Part shown: positions 26,987-34,808 of the stretch, piece by piece
Numbering within the stretch: the stretch's first letter is position 1
How the letters are laid out: every line of letters begins with the position of its first letter
Assembly (NCBI RefSeq): GCF_004526235.1
Contig: NZ_CP038159.1
Location: forward strand, 1,488,001-1,552,000
Reading direction: 5' to 3'
Origin: Sphingobacterium sp. CZ-2
GTDB lineage: Bacteria; Bacteroidota; Bacteroidia; Sphingobacteriales; Sphingobacteriaceae
DNA: 64,000 nucleotides
Position numbers and translations under genes: made by a program
The notes under the pieces: model-generated
Databases searched by the model: none
Told to the model about the DNA's origin: nothing
What the model saw: the letters and a program-made list of their open reading frames with translations, nothing else

Positions 26987-28705
26987 ATGAGAAAGAGAAT
27001 ATGTAAACCATTATATGCTGTGCTTTTTGTCCTGATGGGACTGTTTTTGAGTGCCTGTCAAGAAGAATTCAGCAAGATCATTCCTGAAAAAGAGGAAGAA
27101 GAAGTGGATGTTATCTACGGAACACCTAAGGTTTTGTTATTATTGGTGGATGGTGCACGCGGAGAATCTGTCAGAACAGCACAGATTCCTACCATGATGG
27201 GCATGCTTCCCAACGCGATCCATTCCTGGGTTTCCTTAAGTGAGGAGAATGCTTTGGATGTTGCATCCAATTGGACAGATGTCCTTACTGGCGTGAATTA
27301 TGTGAAGCATGGCGTAAGATCTGACGATTTCAGCACCAATAAATTGGCTTCTTTTCCGGTAGTTTATAAACGGGTAATGGACTATGCAGATAGTATCAAG
27401 ATGAATGTCATCAGTACCAAGCAGACCTTTATCGATCATTATGCTACAGGAATTACTTCCCAACTGGCCAGCAATGATGAGGATGTAAAGTCCAAAGTGA
27501 TTGCTGCCTTAGGGCAATCGGATCTATCTTTTATCACGGGACATTTTAGTGATATTGATAAAGCTGGTGAGGCTTCGGGCTATGATAATTCCTACCCTAC
27601 CTATAAGGCATCCATCGAAAAATTTGATGGGCAATTGGCAGAGATCATGACGGCGTTGAAGGCCCGACCTAATTATGCGAGAGAAAACTGGCTAGTGATC
27701 GTTACTTCTAGCCAAGGTGGACCATTTGAAATTCCCGAAGCACAGAACGACAATACCATTTTCAGTAATCCAGAGGTAAACACCTTCACCATCATGCACT
27801 CCCCTAAATTTGTCACTAAATTCATTGGGAAACCTTATATCGGAAATAAGTTCATTGGATCGTTCATGCGATTCAATGCAGAAAATTATGCTCAATTGGA
27901 TGAAGGGGATAATCCTTTATTCGATCTGGATACCACCGATTTCACCATCGAGCTGAAGATCAAGAAGAATAAAGGTTCCAATAATAATTACAGTTTCAGT
28001 TATCCATCCATTATTGGTAAGCGAAAGCATTGGCAAGGCGCCTGGGATCGCGAAACGGATGGGATTGGATGGGTGATCCACCTTGCTGGTGAGTCTTGGA
28101 TTTTTAATGCTCGTGGTGATAAGGGGACCGGAGAGATCAAGGCCGATAAAAACATGAACCGTGGCACTTGGAATTCCATTGCTGTGACTGGAAGTATCGT
28201 GGATGGTAAACGCATGGTGAAATTATACACCAATGGGGAACTATCAAAGGAAGGAGAAATAACAGGCTGGGGAAAAATATCCTCCGATGCGAAATTTAGG
28301 ATTGGTTTTATCCCAACGCGTGAAAATTGGCGTTCCGATGCTTATCTGGCAGATATCAAATTCTGGAAAGCAGATTTGGGGAAGGATGTGATCAAACAAT
28401 ATAGCTGTGAGATAGGTGTTGATCCTAACCATCCTTACATGCAGTATCTGGTTGCTCATTATCCGATGATGCGATCTGAGGCAGGTATCATTAAGGATGA
28501 AGGAAGTTTTGGTCTACATCTGAAAACTGGAAATAGCAATTATCAGATCCTGAACTTCAACGATTACCTCTGTGCCCCATCTTCGCAGAATTTAGGCGCA
28601 CAGGTTCCAAGGACCATCGATATAGCAACACAGATCATTAGTTGGCTAAAAGTTCCAAGACAATCAGGTTGGCAATTGGACGGCCGTGTATGGATTGATA
28701 AATAA
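26987..28705 (+). CDS. Lipoprotein with degenerate alkaline-phosphatase fold plus LamG domain
   Basis: The ATG at 26987 is chosen over an in-frame TTG at 26969 because it follows the upstream stop and places the lipobox correctly (LFLSAC, Cys24). Residues ~47-250 follow the alkaline-phosphatase/phosphodiesterase fold (VLLLLVDGARGE, NWTDVLTGVNYVKHGV, LVIVTSSQGG). Residues ~285-470 look like a concanavalin/LamG domain (DFTIELKIKKNKGSNNNYSF, DKNMNRGTWNSIAVTG). Usual active-site residues are altered: the nucleophile position reads VASN, the DxxGH motif has Glu195 for His, and the DHG motif reads SQG (residues 242-244). It is therefore probably a binding protein rather than an enzyme. Similar proteins are, from memory, labelled DUF4983. 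Confidence 0.78.
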   Translation: MRKRICKPLYAVLFVLMGLFLSACQEEFSKIIPEKEEEEVDVIYGTPKVLLLLVDGARGESVRTAQIPTMMGMLPNAIHSWVSLSEENALDVASNWTDVLTGVNYVKHGVRSDDFSTNKLASFPVVYKRVMDYADSIKMNVISTKQTFIDHYATGITSQLASNDEDVKSKVIAALGQSDLSFITGHFSDIDKAGEASGYDNSYPTYKASIEKFDGQLAEIMTALKARPNYARENWLVIVTSSQGGPFEIPEAQNDNTIFSNPEVNTFTIMHSPKFVTKFIGKPYIGNKFIGSFMRFNAENYAQLDEGDNPLFDLDTTDFTIELKIKKNKGSNNNYSFSYPSIIGKRKHWQGAWDRETDGIGWVIHLAGESWIFNARGDKGTGEIKADKNMNRGTWNSIAVTGSIVDGKRMVKLYTNGELSKEGEITGWGKISSDAKFRIGFIPTRENWRSDAYLADIKFWKADLGKDVIKQYSCEIGVDPNHPYMQYLVAHYPMMRSEAGIIKDEGSFGLHLKTGNSNYQILNFNDYLCAPSSQNLGAQVPRTIDIATQIISWLKVPRQSGWQLDGRVWIDK

Positions 28706-28715
28706 GAAATGCCGT

Positions 28716-30098
28716 ATGAAAAAGAAAATTAATCTCTATCTCTCCTATCTTTTCGTTGCAGCTATGGCATTTTCTGCCTGTTCTCGAGAAGACCTAAAGG
28801 AGTTTGAATCTACCCAGAATAATCCGACAACAGTTGGAACGGGTAGTATAGCCGGTCAGGTAATAAAAACAAACGAACAAGTGGTTGTTCCGGTAAGCAT
28901 AAAGCTATCCAAACCCGCCGCCAAAGCTTTCGAAGTAGCCCTTGGTGTCAATCAGGAAGCCGCTCTTGAGCATATCGCCGATGGGAATCTTGGTTCCGAT
29001 CATGTGGCGGTGGCGGCAGAATCGATCATGTTGCCCAATGCCATCAAGGTTAACTTTGGGGCTGATTCTAGCAAATTCGAAATCAAGATTACCCGCACAG
29101 AGGTAGAAAAATATTTCGGAAAAAATATTGTGATCGGCTATAAGATCACAGAAGCTGGAAAGGGTAATAACATCGATCCTACAAAAACCGATGGGGTGAT
29201 CATTTTGAATACAGCGGATCTATTGGTTTTGGATGATATCCATTATATTTCCTTTACCAACGGTGCTGGTGAGGTTCTGGTTGCGAAAAACCAAACGAAT
29301 TATGAAAGTGCCTCTTCGGGGATGTCCATCCCGATCGGTATCACACTGGCTAGTTTTCCCGGCCCTACCTTTACCGTGAACTTAGCAACCTCCACTGATA
29401 CCATTGCCCAATTGATACAATCGGGTGTATTGCCGGCAAATACGGTTGCCCTACAGGCTGGTCAGTTCACTATGCCATCAAGGGTACAGGTTGCAAGCAA
29501 CGCAAGAACCGCTAATTTTAATGTAGATGTTCCTTGGTCTGTTATCTCAGCAAACGTGAATAAACAATTGGCGATCATGGTGGAAATGACCAGTTCATCC
29601 CTTCATGTGATCAATCCGGCAAAAAGCTATACAATTTTGCTGATTGATTCGGAGAATGTAATTGAGGTCGATGTGACCAACCAAGGGGTATTCAGCGTGA
29701 ATAAGGACAACTCGGGTGGTCCGAATGCGGGTGAAGGATCTTTAAAATTCATTGATGGTAATTATAATTCCAAATGGCTTGTGGGTAGTTTTGTTGGAGA
29801 TCTTCAAGCGAAACTTGTTTTTAGCACGCCACAAAAGATCGGTTCTTATACATTAACATCTGGAAATGATGCATCGGATAGGGATCCGAATGTATGGCAT
29901 CTGGAAGCTTCCAATGACGGAATTACCTGGACAACCATCGATTCGAGATCCGCTGAGGTATTTTCCTCACGGAACCTGACAAGAAGGTTTGATATTGATC
30001 TACCAAAAGCATATACCCATTACCGTTTGAATATTACGTCCAATGTGGGTTCCAGTTTGTTCCAAGCTTCCGAGTGGAGAATGATCAGAATTCCATAG
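28716..30098 (+). CDS. Lipoprotein with DUF1735-like and discoidin domains
   Basis: The ATG at 28716 gives MKKKINLYLSYL with a lipobox AFSAC (Cys22); an earlier in-frame ATG overlaps the upstream gene. Residues ~45-320 hold two beta-sandwich segments of the DUF1735/BT_3987 N-terminal type found in surface glycan-binding proteins. Residues ~330-460 form an F5/8C-type domain with DNSGGPNAGEGSLKFIDGN, SGNDASDRDPNVWHLEASN and a terminal FQASEWRMIRIP strand. It is likely a surface ligand-binding accessory to the SusCD pairs. Gap from the previous gene: 10 nt. Confidence 0.82.
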   Translation: MKKKINLYLSYLFVAAMAFSACSREDLKEFESTQNNPTTVGTGSIAGQVIKTNEQVVVPVSIKLSKPAAKAFEVALGVNQEAALEHIADGNLGSDHVAVAAESIMLPNAIKVNFGADSSKFEIKITRTEVEKYFGKNIVIGYKITEAGKGNNIDPTKTDGVIILNTADLLVLDDIHYISFTNGAGEVLVAKNQTNYESASSGMSIPIGITLASFPGPTFTVNLATSTDTIAQLIQSGVLPANTVALQAGQFTMPSRVQVASNARTANFNVDVPWSVISANVNKQLAIMVEMTSSSLHVINPAKSYTILLIDSENVIEVDVTNQGVFSVNKDNSGGPNAGEGSLKFIDGNYNSKWLVGSFVGDLQAKLVFSTPQKIGSYTLTSGNDASDRDPNVWHLEASNDGITWTTIDSRSAEVFSSRNLTRRFDIDLPKAYTHYRLNITSNVGSSLFQASEWRMIRIP

Positions 30099-30119
30099 CA
30101 TATTTAACCATTCCATATT

Positions 30120-31169
30120 ATGAAAACGAAACTATTAAAATCGACATATGCCCTTCTGCTGATGCTTATTACCATCAGCATGGGCTGCACCCGAGAGGAT
30201 GTAATCGACAATTCTCCAGTAGATGGATTGGAGGAAAAACCTGCAGCGGCCTTTAATTTTGCTGTGGCAGATCCAAAGGATCCCTTTACCTATAAATTTG
30301 ATAATAAATCAAGTAATTTTAAGGAGGTCCGTTGGGATTTTGCGGATGATAGCACATCATCCGAACTTTCTCCTACCCATACGTTTCTGAATACCGGAAC
30401 TTATAAGGTTAAGATGGTGGTATTGAATGGGGAAGGTTATTGGGCCCAACGGGAGGAAACCATTAAAATCAATCCTTCATCCTATATACAGGTAGCCACG
30501 AAAATTCTACCGGATCGAAAAATGGAACTTTCTTTTGAAACTGCCATGGAGATTGAATCCGCCTCTTGGACACACGCTGTTTCTTCATCCCAATTTGATA
30601 TCTTCTCGACGGAGAAAACAGCAAACCTATCATTTGCCCCGGGGGAATTCAAACGGATATTCCTAACGGTTATTACTCCGAAAAAATCCAAAGCCACGAT
30701 CGAGTTTCTTTTATCGGAAACTGGGCAGATCAAAGACTTGACGAATTTCGACAACATCTTTACCATTTCGCATGATAACAGTGGCGGACCGGATGCCAAT
30801 GAAGGTTCCAAGAAAATGATCGACAACAATACGAACACTAAGGTATTCATTGGTGGGGTTGGGAACAGCCTGACCTGGCAATTTGAGTACTATGTTCCGC
30901 AGATCATTAATGGATACCGGATGACCTCGGGTAATGATGCCCAAGAAAGGGATCCTAAAGAATGGAAAGTCGAAGGATCAAACGATGGTACTACCTGGAC
31001 AGAGATTGATCACCGGAGCAATGAAGAATTCCCTTCGCGATACCTATCTAGAACATTTACCTTCAATAATAGCACAGCGTATAAGTACTATAAGTTCTCT
31101 ATACTGCAATTACGGAGTGGTACAAACTTCCAGATGTGTGAGTTAAGACTCCTACAGATTCCTCAATAA
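30120..31169 (+). CDS. Lipoprotein with PKD and discoidin domains
   Basis: The 349-residue protein has a lipobox (ISMGC, Cys23). Residues ~40-120 are a PKD domain (VRWDFADDSTSSELSPTHTF, NTGTYKVKMVV). Residues ~205-349 are a discoidin-type domain with DNSGGPDANEGSKKMIDNN, SGNDAQERDPKEWKVEGSN and MCELRLLQIP, closely related to the domains in the two other F5/8C genes of the operon. It is the last gene of the unit; the operon terminator begins 11 nt after its stop but is now split by an insertion sequence. Confidence 0.87.
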   Translation: MKTKLLKSTYALLLMLITISMGCTREDVIDNSPVDGLEEKPAAAFNFAVADPKDPFTYKFDNKSSNFKEVRWDFADDSTSSELSPTHTFLNTGTYKVKMVVLNGEGYWAQREETIKINPSSYIQVATKILPDRKMELSFETAMEIESASWTHAVSSSQFDIFSTEKTANLSFAPGEFKRIFLTVITPKKSKATIEFLLSETGQIKDLTNFDNIFTISHDNSGGPDANEGSKKMIDNNTNTKVFIGGVGNSLTWQFEYYVPQIINGYRMTSGNDAQERDPKEWKVEGSNDGTTWTEIDHRSNEEFPSRYLSRTFTFNNSTAYKYYKFSILQLRSGTNFQMCELRLLQIPQ

Positions 31170-31180
31170 GGATTTCATCC

Positions 31181-31197
31181 AAATAAAAAAGCCATGT
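31181..31197. terminator. Left arm of a bidirectional terminator split by an IS
   Basis: AAATAAAAAAGCCATGT at 31181-31197 is the exact complement of the right arm ACATGGCTTTTTTATTT at 32978-32994. Together they formed a 17-bp stem with a 9-nt loop between two convergent operons. The IS now keeps the arms about 1.8 kb apart. Confidence 0.85.
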
Positions 31198-31206
31198 AAA
31201 ATTCAT
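31198..31206. repeat. Left 9-bp target-site duplication
   Basis: AAAATTCAT lies immediately outside the left inverted repeat and is repeated at 32969-32977 outside the right one. It corresponds to the loop of the original terminator hairpin. Confidence 0.9.
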
Positions 31207-31248
31207 GAGGGCACTGAAAAAGTCTCAACTTTTTAATGAGATTTAAAG

Positions 31249-31286
31249 AAATGACTGAGTACAAGATTTATCTTACTCGGTCATTT
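31249..31286 (+). terminator. Hairpin inside the left end of the IS
   Basis: AAATGACTGAGTA (31249-31261) pairs with TACTCGGTCATTT (31274-31286), with one G-U-type mismatch, and is followed on the plus strand by TTTG. It should stop plus-strand transcripts entering from the SusCD operon and may also end the transposase mRNA. Confidence 0.65.
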
Positions 31287-31410
31287 TTGTTCTAAGGATT
31301 TCTGAAAATTTGTTTTTTAATGGTTTTATTGAAGGTTTAATCGACCATGAGTGGCTATTTAGGCTTTCAGAATCTCAAATCCATTGATTTTGAGGTAATA
31401 TTCCTCCTTT

Positions 31411-32859
31411 TTAGATCAATTTCAGGATTCTTTTCAAGTTTACCGTGAAGATGGCCATTGCACCCTGCATTTCCATATTTTTGATGCCATAGGAATCTGC
31501 TCTTCCATAACCATGGACATTCTTGAGCTCACTGTTCTTTGCCTCGATCTTATACCTTTCCTTAGACTTGCTCCGGTAATGATAGGTTTGCTGGAAAGCC
31601 ATCTGCTCTTTATGGAGTTCGGATTTAATGGTTATCGAATAGGTCTTTGTTTTTGACCCATCCTTATAACATCCTTCCCTGAGAGGGCAAACTTTACATC
31701 TATCCACATCGAAGTAATACGTGTCTGCTTGATTTTTACCTATGTTCTTTTTGCCCTGACGGGCCTTCCGGATTGCTAGATGGCCAGCTGGACAGACAAA
31801 CATCCCCGCATCTTTATTGTAGTGAAAGTGATCGCTTTCTTTCCTGGATCCCTGGCTGACTGCCGGTTTCAATTTAGCGATGATATCAATGTTCTGTTCT
31901 TTTGCCAGCCGTAGATTGTCCTTTCCAGAATATGCGGCATCGCCTATAATCGTGTCCACTTCCATTCCATTCTGCTGGCTGATCTCCAATAATCGGGGCA
32001 GTTCCGGACCATCACCTTTCTCGCCTGTAGTAACGACCGCTGCTGTGATGATGCGTTCCTCGGTCATTGCCAGATGTGTTTTATAGCCAAAGAAACTGCT
32101 GTCCATTGATTTATGTCCAAGCCTGGCTTCACCATCTTTTGAGAGCAGATAGTATTCCTTTGTGTCCTCGATGGTTTCCTTCAACAGGTTCAACTTCTCT
32201 TTTACAGCCGGTATTTCACTGATAGATTGATCCTGATCCAGCACTCTCTGTAATTCCCTGCAATAGGCAAGCTCTTGGTCCAGGTCGTTGGACTCGTTCT
32301 TTTGTGGTAGGCGCCCTTTGTAGTCCTCATCGATCTGATATATTGCTTTCCTCAACAGCTTGGATCGTTCCTTTAGCACTTCCTGTGCTGTGTATGGGTT
32401 CGATCTGGAATGGGTATGTGTGGCATCTACGATGATGGACCTTGATTTTATAATACCCTTTTCAAGAGCGATCGTTACGGTCTTATTGATCAACAGGTTC
32501 AATAGGTCCATGTCCTTTAACCGTAGCTTACGGAATTTGGTGAGCGAACTTGGATTGATCACATCCTCCTCAGGGGCCATTTCCAGAAAGTATTTAAAGG
32601 ACATGTCATATCTGGAACGCTCAACAACATCAACATCCGAAACGGTGTAGATCGTCTTTAACAGAAGGTACTTGAACATCTTGATGGGGCTCTCTGCTGT
32701 ACGCCCATTGGTCTGGCAATACTTCTCCAAAAGTTCCTCATGTATAAAACTGAAATCGATAAGATCGTTGATTTTGCGAAGTAGATTGTCTTTTGGAACA
32801 ATGATATCGTACAATCCCGAATAGGAACTGAACTGAATTTTTTGTTGGGTAGAAAGCAT
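31411..32859 (-). CDS. IS1182-family-type DDE transposase
   Basis: The 482-residue protein has a DUF772-type N-terminal domain (GRTAESPIKMFKYLLLKTIY) and a DDE catalytic core. Candidate acidic residues are Asp145 (SIIVDATHTHS), Asp307 (TIIGDAAYSGKDN) and Glu439 (YKIEAKNSELKN). A Cys-rich patch (CPAGH near residue 356 and CKVCPLREGC near 388-397) resembles a zinc ribbon, as usual in this family. The frame is uninterrupted, so the transposase should be functional. It catalyses cut-and-paste or copy movement of the surrounding IS. Confidence 0.93.
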   Translation of the reverse strand: MLSTQQKIQFSSYSGLYDIIVPKDNLLRKINDLIDFSFIHEELLEKYCQTNGRTAESPIKMFKYLLLKTIYTVSDVDVVERSRYDMSFKYFLEMAPEEDVINPSSLTKFRKLRLKDMDLLNLLINKTVTIALEKGIIKSRSIIVDATHTHSRSNPYTAQEVLKERSKLLRKAIYQIDEDYKGRLPQKNESNDLDQELAYCRELQRVLDQDQSISEIPAVKEKLNLLKETIEDTKEYYLLSKDGEARLGHKSMDSSFFGYKTHLAMTEERIITAAVVTTGEKGDGPELPRLLEISQQNGMEVDTIIGDAAYSGKDNLRLAKEQNIDIIAKLKPAVSQGSRKESDHFHYNKDAGMFVCPAGHLAIRKARQGKKNIGKNQADTYYFDVDRCKVCPLREGCYKDGSKTKTYSITIKSELHKEQMAFQQTYHYRSKSKERYKIEAKNSELKNVHGYGRADSYGIKNMEMQGAMAIFTVNLKRILKLI

Positions 32860-32892
32860 CCTGATATCCGTTAAAGCCTACTTTAAGATACG

Positions 32893-32932
32893 AAAAAAGG
32901 AGCAGAAAACTGTTGTTTTCCACTCCTTTTTT
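32893..32932 (-). terminator. Hairpin inside the right end of the IS
   Basis: AAAAAAGGAG (32893-32902) pairs with CTCCTTTTTT (32923-32932), with an inner GAAAAC/GTTTTC stem and a 4-nt loop. Both strands end in a T-tract. It lies upstream of the transposase start and should block minus-strand read-through from the yajC operon into the transposase gene. Confidence 0.8.
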
Positions 32933-32968
32933 TAGCCCATTCTAAAAGGGGACTTTTTCAGTGCCCTC

Positions 32969-32977
32969 AAAATTCAT
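32969..32977. repeat. Right 9-bp target-site duplication
   Basis: AAAATTCAT repeats the sequence at 31198-31206, confirming transposition into this site. Confidence 0.9.
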
Positions 32978-32994
32978 ACATGGCTTTTTTATTT
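32978..32994. terminator. Right arm of the split bidirectional terminator
   Basis: ACATGGCTTTTTTATTT is the partner of 31181-31197. It sits 15 nt beyond the yajC stop and can no longer fold with its left arm locally. Confidence 0.85.
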
Positions 32995-33009
32995 CTAAGG
33001 CTTAAAAAA

Positions 33010-33327
33010 TTAAGCTGTCTTTTCTTGATTTAAAGCTTTAGAAGCTTCCAAAGAAATGGCAGATTTATCAAAACGAATCTTCACTCCAGAACCTACATCA
33101 ACTAAAAAGGTTTTTTCGCTAACTTCAACGATTCTTCCATGGATACCCGCTGTAGTAACTACTCTTGAATTAACACCAATTTCCTCAATGTATTTTTTAT
33201 GTTCTTTTTGTTTCTTCATCTGAGGTCTGATCATGAAGAAGTAAAAAACCACGACGATTAAGATCATGGGAAGAAACTGCATCATACCACCACCTGTTGC
33301 TGCTTGCAATAAAATTGTAGAGATCAT
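33010..33327 (-). CDS. yajC: Preprotein translocase subunit YajC
   Basis: The 105-residue protein has one transmembrane helix (QFLPMILIVVVFYFFMIRPQ) followed by the conserved KKQKEHKKYIEEI and VVTTAGIHGRIVEV segments of YajC. YajC is a small accessory of the SecDF-containing holotranslocon in the inner membrane. It is the last gene of the nusB-DUF1573-yajC unit; 28 nt separate it from the lipoprotein gene. Its terminator has been split by the IS. Confidence 0.95.
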   Translation of the reverse strand: MISTILLQAATGGGMMQFLPMILIVVVFYFFMIRPQMKKQKEHKKYIEEIGVNSRVVTTAGIHGRIVEVSEKTFLVDVGSGVKIRFDKSAISLEASKALNQEKTA

Positions 33328-33355
33328 ATGTATTTATTTTATTTTTATTGATTTA

Positions 33356-33799
33356 TTAAGATTTAGGATTTACTGTTCCTTTCAATTGCACGGTCATGAT
33401 ATTAGACTCTGCATTGGAAGCAACCGTAATAATTTTTTGTTGTTGACCGACTTGGTTCTCACTATTGAACTCAACCGTGATCACGCCTTCTTTACCTGGA
33501 AGAACCGGCTCAGAAGTATATTTCGGTGTGGTACAGCCACAACTGGCCGATACTTGCGCCAAAATTACTGGAGCATTCCCAGTATTAGTAAAGATGAAAT
33601 CGTGTTTTACCACTTCCCCTTCTTTGATAGATCCAAAATCAAAAGCTGCATCCTCGAACTTGATCACGCCAATACCTTCATTGGCAGTGGCTGCTGAAGT
33701 TTCAGTAGTCGCATTTGAATCAGATGCCTCATTTTTTGGGGCGTTATTACAAGATGCCATGAATGCCAGGGCAGCTAGGGGTAAAATTAATTTTTTCAT
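33356..33799 (-). CDS. DUF1573 lipoprotein
   Basis: The 147-residue protein has a lipobox (LAFMASC, Cys17) followed by a low-complexity Ser/Thr/Ala/Asn linker. Its single DUF1573 domain shows EDAAFDFGSIKEGEVVKHDF, NTGNAPVILAQVSASCGCTTP and EGVITVEFNSENQVG. DUF1573 is an immunoglobulin-like ASH/MSP-type fold very common in Bacteroidota, usually of unknown role. Placement between nusB and yajC recurs in the group. The conserved CGCT motif is present. Confidence 0.88.
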   Translation of the reverse strand: MKKLILPLAALAFMASCNNAPKNEASDSNATTETSAATANEGIGVIKFEDAAFDFGSIKEGEVVKHDFIFTNTGNAPVILAQVSASCGCTTPKYTSEPVLPGKEGVITVEFNSENQVGQQQKIITVASNAESNIMTVQLKGTVNPKS

Positions 33800-33809
33800 A
33801 AGCTTGCTT

Positions 33810-34760
33810 TTAAGCGATCAAACCTCTACCCTCTTTCTTGATACGACGTTGGGTATTAAGATCTGCTAAGATTTTATCTAATATACCATTGATAAAGGTG
33901 CTACTTTTCAAGGTACTGAAAGACTTGGATAATTCAATATATTCGTTGATCGTCACTTTCACCGGAATGGTTGGGAAATTGATCAATTCGGTAATCGCCA
34001 TGCTCATCAGCAGGTTATCGATCAAAGCAATACGATCCGACTCCCAGTTTTTGGTTTTTCCAGCAATCATTTCTTGATATTCGTTGGCATATTTAACCGA
34101 AAGCTTCAATAGGTCTAGGATAAAATCCTTGTCCTCGATCCAGCTTGGTGTAAGATCTGCCAATTTATTCTTCGCCGGAACCTCACTGCTGAAATTCTTG
34201 AACGTTTTGGCGATCATCGCCTGCAACACCTCTTTATCGACCTGCCAATTGATGAAACGCTCGTCCAAAGCCTGCTCGATATCCGGAGATTTCAAAATGA
34301 TCTTCTTGAAAATATATTTGATAATATCCTTCTCTACGGCAATGGAACGATCTTCCAACTCCAAATAAGCCAAGTATTCTGCCGAATCTTTTAATTGGGA
34401 ATAGATGGAACGCACAATCTCAGGATCATAGCTCCAGTCGACCTTATAGCGTTTTACTTTCTCCAGATATTCTCTATTCTGACGTAGGGAATCAATGAAG
34501 GTATTGTTGTTCAACTTGGTGGATGAATAAGTTTTATCTTTATCCGAAGGGATCCATTTATTGGCAATGCCTTCCACGTCGACCAAAACATATTCTGCCA
34601 CTTCATCCAAAAGATTCAGTGTCCAGATATACATCTCATCAACTTCTTCGACATTTTTGAGCAAACCTTTTTCAAAATTGACGATACTCTTGTCTTCCGA
34701 CAAGCTGTAGGCATACAGCGTCTGCATGACCTTTACGCGTAGGTGTCTTCTATTTAGCAT
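33810..34760 (-). CDS. nusB: Transcription antitermination protein NusB (long form)
   Basis: The 316-residue protein starts MLNRRHLRVKVMQTLYAYSL, a typical NusB start. The NusB helical core is at the C-terminus, with NLLMSMAITELINFPTIPVKVTINEYIELSKSF and FINGILDKI, here quoted in part as key motifs. The middle insertion of ~130 residues makes it about twice the E. coli length, which is normal for Bacteroidota. It acts with NusE in rRNA antitermination. It heads the operon, 10 nt before the DUF1573 gene. Confidence 0.9.
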   Translation of the reverse strand: MLNRRHLRVKVMQTLYAYSLSEDKSIVNFEKGLLKNVEEVDEMYIWTLNLLDEVAEYVLVDVEGIANKWIPSDKDKTYSSTKLNNNTFIDSLRQNREYLEKVKRYKVDWSYDPEIVRSIYSQLKDSAEYLAYLELEDRSIAVEKDIIKYIFKKIILKSPDIEQALDERFINWQVDKEVLQAMIAKTFKNFSSEVPAKNKLADLTPSWIEDKDFILDLLKLSVKYANEYQEMIAGKTKNWESDRIALIDNLLMSMAITELINFPTIPVKVTINEYIELSKSFSTLKSSTFINGILDKILADLNTQRRIKKEGRGLIA

Positions 34761-34808
34761 AATAATTTAAAAAGAACGATTGGTAATAAAGAACGAAATT
34801 ATACTATC

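Larger units (their letters stand above)
31207..32968. mobile_element. Complete IS1182-family-like insertion sequence (1762 bp)
   Basis: The element is bounded by perfect 18-bp inverted repeats, GAGGGCACTGAAAAAGTC at 31207-31224 and its complement at 32951-32968. It is flanked by a 9-bp direct duplication and carries one intact transposase gene on the minus strand. Hairpins with T-runs lie just inside each end (31249-31286 and 32893-32932). All features needed for mobility look intact, so the insertion is probably recent. Confidence 0.93.

Noticed and set aside
31207..32968. IS transposase as part of the SusCD operon
   Set aside because: Perfect inverted repeats, the target duplication and the opposite orientation show a separate, recent insertion at the operon's terminator.
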